This document shows, piece by piece, positions 61,137-64,000 of a stretch of 64,000 nucleotides of DNA; the stretch's first letter is position 1; each line of letters opens with the position of its first letter. Origin of the DNA: JANWKA01 sp035533815 (GTDB lineage: Bacteria; Bacteroidota; Bacteroidia; Chitinophagales; Chitinophagaceae); contig DATLTB010000045.1 in NCBI GenBank assembly GCA_035533815.1, positions 31,044 through 95,043 on the forward strand. Direction: 5' to 3'. The position numbers and the translations under genes are program-made. A model generated the notes under the pieces. That model saw only the letters and a program-made list of their open reading frames with translations, ran no database searches and was not told the origin of the DNA.

Positions 61137-63680
61137 ATGGATCAAAACTTTTCACCCCAGGTAAAAGAAATCATTTCTTTCAGTCGCGAAGAAGCGCTAA
61201 GGTTGGGAAATGATTTTATCGGCACAGAACATTTATTGCTAGGCATTATCCGGGAAGGAGAGGGTACTGCAGTCAAGATACTGCAGGCGCTCAATGTAGA
61301 TTTGTATGAATTGCGCAAGGAAGTTGAGCTGGCAGTAAAGGATAAGACCGGTAAGAACATTGCCAATATCAACAGCCTTCCACTGACCAGACAGGCGGAA
61401 AAAGTGATCCGGGTCACTGTGCTGGAAGCCAAATCCCTGAAAAGTGCCACTGTGGAGACCGAGCACCTGATGCTCTCTATCTTAAAAAACAAAGAAAACA
61501 TTTGCACCCAGATCCTGCAGCAGTTTGATGTGGATTATGATACTTTTAAAAATGAGCTGGGCTTTGTAAAATCCACTGACCCCAAATCAGAGTTTACAGA
61601 TGATCCCGGGGAGGAAGAGTTTGATGAGGAAAGGGGGAAGGGATTCACGGCAAAGGCCAAGCAGACTAATACCAAATCAAAGACACCTGTGCTGGATAAT
61701 TTCGGCAGGGATATCACCAAACTGGCCGAAAGCGGCAGTCTGGATCCTATTGTCGGCAGGGAAAGGGAAATTGAAAGGGTTTCCCAGATCCTTTCCCGGC
61801 GTAAAAAGAATAACCCCATCCTTATCGGCGAGCCGGGAGTTGGAAAGACTGCCATTGTGGAAGGGCTGGCTCTTAGAATCGTGCAGCGGAAAGTCTCCCG
61901 GGTGCTGTTTGACAAACGGGTAGTCAGTTTAGATTTGGCAGCCCTGGTAGCCGGCACCAAATACCGTGGTCAGTTCGAGGAGCGCATGAAAGCCATCATG
62001 AATGAACTGGAGAAGAACCGGGATGTAATCTTATTTATCGATGAAATCCATACTATCGTCGGAGCTGGAGGAGCTTCAGGGTCTTTGGATGCCTCCAATA
62101 TCTTTAAACCGGCGCTGGCCAGGGGAGAATTACAATGTATTGGAGCTTCCACCCTGGATGAATACCGCATGTATATTGAAAAGGACGGTGCCCTGGACAG
62201 GCGGTTCCAAAAGGTGATGGTGGATCCTCCCACTGTAGAGGAAACCATCCAGATACTGACCAATATCAAGTCACGGTATGAAGATTACCATAATGTAGTA
62301 TATACGGATGAAGCCATTGATGCCTGCGTGAAGCTGAGCGACAGATACATGACTGACCGGTTACTTCCAGATAAGGCCATTGATGTGCTGGATGAAGTGG
62401 GTGCCCGGGTTCACCTGAAAAATATCAATGTACCCGGCAATATCCTGGAACTCGAACGCCAGATCGAGGACATCAAGCAGGAAAAGAATAAGGTAGTGAA
62501 GAGCCAGCGGTTCGAAGAGGCTGCAGCGCTACGGGATACCGAAAAAAGACTTGGAGAGGAACTGGAGCATGCCAAATCAGTCTGGGAGGAAGAAGTCAAA
62601 CATAAGCGTTATCCGATAGACGAGGAAGCTATTGCCGAAGTAGTCAGCATGATGACCGGTATTCCGGTGAAACGGATGGTGCAGGCTGAAACGGACAAGC
62701 TGAGGAGGATGGGCGAGGACCTGAAGGGAGCCGTGGTAGGTCAGGACGAAGCTATTGGCAAGGTGACCAAAGCCATTCAGCGTAACCGGGTTGGACTGAA
62801 AGATCCGCGTAAACCGATAGGTACTTTCATTTTCCTTGGACCTACCGGGGTAGGAAAGACAGAGATGGCCAAGGCCCTGGCCAGGTATATGTTTGATTCT
62901 GATGATGCCCTGGTGAGGATTGATATGAGTGAGTATATGGAGAAATTTTCCCTAAGCAGGCTTATTGGAGCCCCTCCGGGATATGTTGGATATGAAGAGG
63001 GGGGGCAGCTGACCGAAAAGGTGAGGCGGAAACCATATTCCGTGATCCTGCTGGACGAAATTGAAAAGGCTCACCCGGATATATATAATATCCTGCTCCA
63101 GGTACTGGATGACGGAATCCTGACCGACGGGTTGGGTCGAAAGGTGGACTTTAAGAATACCCTGATCATCATGACTTCAAATATCGGAGCCCGCCAGCTG
63201 AAAGATTTTGGGACCGGCGTGGGTTTTGCTACTGCAGCCCGTGCCGTGACTGATGATGAAAATACCAAAATAGTGATTGAAAAAGCCCTTAAACGGACCT
63301 TTTCCCCTGAGTTCCTCAACAGGATTGATGATGTAGTGATCTTCAATTCCCTCAATAAGGAACACATTAATTTAATAATTGATATCACTATGCGGGATGT
63401 GCTTAAACGCCTGGATAAAATTGGGTTTTCCCTGGAGCTAAGTGATTCAGCCAAGGATTTCCTGGCCGAGAAAGGGTATGATGTCCAGTTTGGCGCCCGT
63501 CCGCTTCATAGAGCTGTTCAAAAATACCTGGAAGATCCCCTCGCTGAGGAGATCCTAAGCCTAAGGATAAAAAACGGGGATATCCTGATTGCTGAACTGG
63601 ACAAGGAAAACCAACAGATCCGGTTTTCATTAAAGAATACTTCCAAAAGCAATAATAAATCCGAAAAATCAGAAGTCTGA
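61137..63680 (+). CDS. clpC: ATP-dependent Clp protease ATP-binding subunit ClpC
   Basis: An 847-residue Hsp100 unfoldase that feeds proteins to ClpP. Domains in order: double Clp-N repeat (about residues 1-145, FIGTEHLLLGIIREGEG and VETEHLMLSILKNKEN), an acidic linker, AAA-1 with Walker A GEPGVGKTA (about residue 231) and Walker B ILFIDEIHTIVGAGG, a coiled-coil with the UVR motif EKNKVVKSQRFEEAAALRD (middle domain, about 450-480), and AAA-2 with Walker A GPTGVGKTE (about 569), VILLDEIEKAHPD and GARPLHRAVQ in the C-terminal D2-small domain. Length and the UVR motif mark ClpC and exclude ClpB and ClpA. Start ATG is standard. Confidence 0.96.
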   Translation: MDQNFSPQVKEIISFSREEALRLGNDFIGTEHLLLGIIREGEGTAVKILQALNVDLYELRKEVELAVKDKTGKNIANINSLPLTRQAEKVIRVTVLEAKSLKSATVETEHLMLSILKNKENICTQILQQFDVDYDTFKNELGFVKSTDPKSEFTDDPGEEEFDEERGKGFTAKAKQTNTKSKTPVLDNFGRDITKLAESGSLDPIVGREREIERVSQILSRRKKNNPILIGEPGVGKTAIVEGLALRIVQRKVSRVLFDKRVVSLDLAALVAGTKYRGQFEERMKAIMNELEKNRDVILFIDEIHTIVGAGGASGSLDASNIFKPALARGELQCIGASTLDEYRMYIEKDGALDRRFQKVMVDPPTVEETIQILTNIKSRYEDYHNVVYTDEAIDACVKLSDRYMTDRLLPDKAIDVLDEVGARVHLKNINVPGNILELERQIEDIKQEKNKVVKSQRFEEAAALRDTEKRLGEELEHAKSVWEEEVKHKRYPIDEEAIAEVVSMMTGIPVKRMVQAETDKLRRMGEDLKGAVVGQDEAIGKVTKAIQRNRVGLKDPRKPIGTFIFLGPTGVGKTEMAKALARYMFDSDDALVRIDMSEYMEKFSLSRLIGAPPGYVGYEEGGQLTEKVRRKPYSVILLDEIEKAHPDIYNILLQVLDDGILTDGLGRKVDFKNTLIIMTSNIGARQLKDFGTGVGFATAARAVTDDENTKIVIEKALKRTFSPEFLNRIDDVVIFNSLNKEHINLIIDITMRDVLKRLDKIGFSLELSDSAKDFLAEKGYDVQFGARPLHRAVQKYLEDPLAEEILSLRIKNGDILIAELDKENQQIRFSLKNTSKSNNKSEKSEV

Positions 63681-63716
63681 TAATATATTGATAATCAAGT
63701 AATTGACCTATATTTA

Positions 63717-63750
63717 AAATGGCAGCCTATGAGGACTGCCATTTGAATTT
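63717..63750 (+). terminator. Terminator-like hairpin after clpC
   Basis: AAATGGCAG and CTGCCATTT form a perfect 9-bp stem with a 10-base loop, followed by a short T-rich stretch. It lies 36 bases after the clpC stop. Confidence 0.6.
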
Positions 63751-64000
63751 TAAAGAGGTGCTGTTTCAACAAAGATAGGGGTGCCAGATCCTGGTTTATT
63801 TTATAAAATGTAAAATACCTGAATATCTTAATGGCTGATTGCCTAATTATATTTTTTACAAATTCCTGTTTTTCCACAAGTTTTCCACCTATTTTCAAAT
63901 TTGTTTAAAAATTAATCTATTCAATTAGAAAACGAACTGGTTTGCCCATAGAATTTGACTTTCAGTAATTTACTAACCTGATTATTTATGTGAATAAAAA
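63751..64000. other. A/T-rich end of window with DnaA-box-like motifs
   Basis: No ORF is supported. TTTTCCACA (63870-63878) fits the TTWTNCACA DnaA box and TTTTCCACC follows directly at 63881-63889. The surrounding DNA is strongly A/T-rich and probably includes a promoter for a gene beyond the window. Confidence 0.35.

Noticed and set aside
63695..63898. 67-codon reverse ORF after clpC
   Set aside because: It overlaps the clpC terminator hairpin and the DnaA-box-like motifs; no recognisable family.

Overview
The window looks like chromosomal DNA of a Bacteroidota bacterium, probably of the Chitinophagaceae/Sphingobacteriia kind. Reasons: a type IX secretion C-terminal tail (FPNPF), a Bacteroidetes-type conjugation operon (DUF4134 TraE, DUF4133 TraF, TraG ATPase, TraI to TraN), a fused 2-oxoacid dehydrogenase E1 alpha/beta gene, TAnnTTTG-type -7 promoter boxes, weak Shine-Dalgarno sequences, and the gene order prs-rplY-...-pth. 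Class and family are inferred; no rRNA is present to settle them.

Layout. 1-7224 is mainly housekeeping: a partial Gfo/Idh/MocA oxidoreductase, radC, prs and rplY (overlapping by 4 bases), a T9SS-sorted secreted protein, an APC permease, pth and an FAA hydrolase. 7300-9150 is an accessory pocket: a dead zeta-type toxin-antitoxin pair, an intact hicAB pair and a short orphan ORF. 9150-15130 carries a fused E1 dehydrogenase, a large secreted propeller-phosphoesterase, a small membrane protein and a YdeI-like protein. 15670-17230 is an intact hipBA pair, followed by 1.5 kb of decayed DNA with the tail of a serine recombinase. 18777-29006 is a compact, apparently intact type IV secretion (tra) operon without relaxase, coupling protein or intact recombinase in view. 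29078-33857 holds small house genes (metallophosphoesterase, quinone-oxidoreductase-like MDR, DUF202, DUF748, DUF1328, a YXWGXW lipoprotein). 35016-43697 is a single 8.7-kb gene for a cyclic beta-1,2-glucan synthase-like protein.

44000-57510 is a worn genomic island downstream of a tRNA-Asp gene. It contains two AAA-14/DUF4143 ATPase genes, one of them cut by a 2,777-bp insertion sequence whose terminal repeats and 3-bp target duplication can be read directly. It also contains a decayed ABC permease, a frameshifted DUF6088 gene with an HTH partner, a Fic protein behind a 23-bp repeat array, a dead IS3 copy and two integrase remnants. A 40-bp exact repeat that includes the 3' end of the tRNA occurs at 51839-51878 and 57408-57447, next to homologous integrase remnants. 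This suggests two related elements integrated in tandem at the same tRNA. From 57700 on the window returns to core genes: accA, dapA, rnz (reverse strand) and clpC.

How the genes work together: prs/rplY/pth serve nucleotide supply and translation; accA and dapA serve fatty acid and lysine/peptidoglycan synthesis; clpC and rnz serve protein and tRNA turnover. The tra operon would build one envelope-spanning channel (TraG energises; TraJ, K, M and N form core parts). The toxin-antitoxin pairs, Fic protein and ATPases are typical cargo of mobile DNA. All assignments come from reading the translated sequence; no database search was run.
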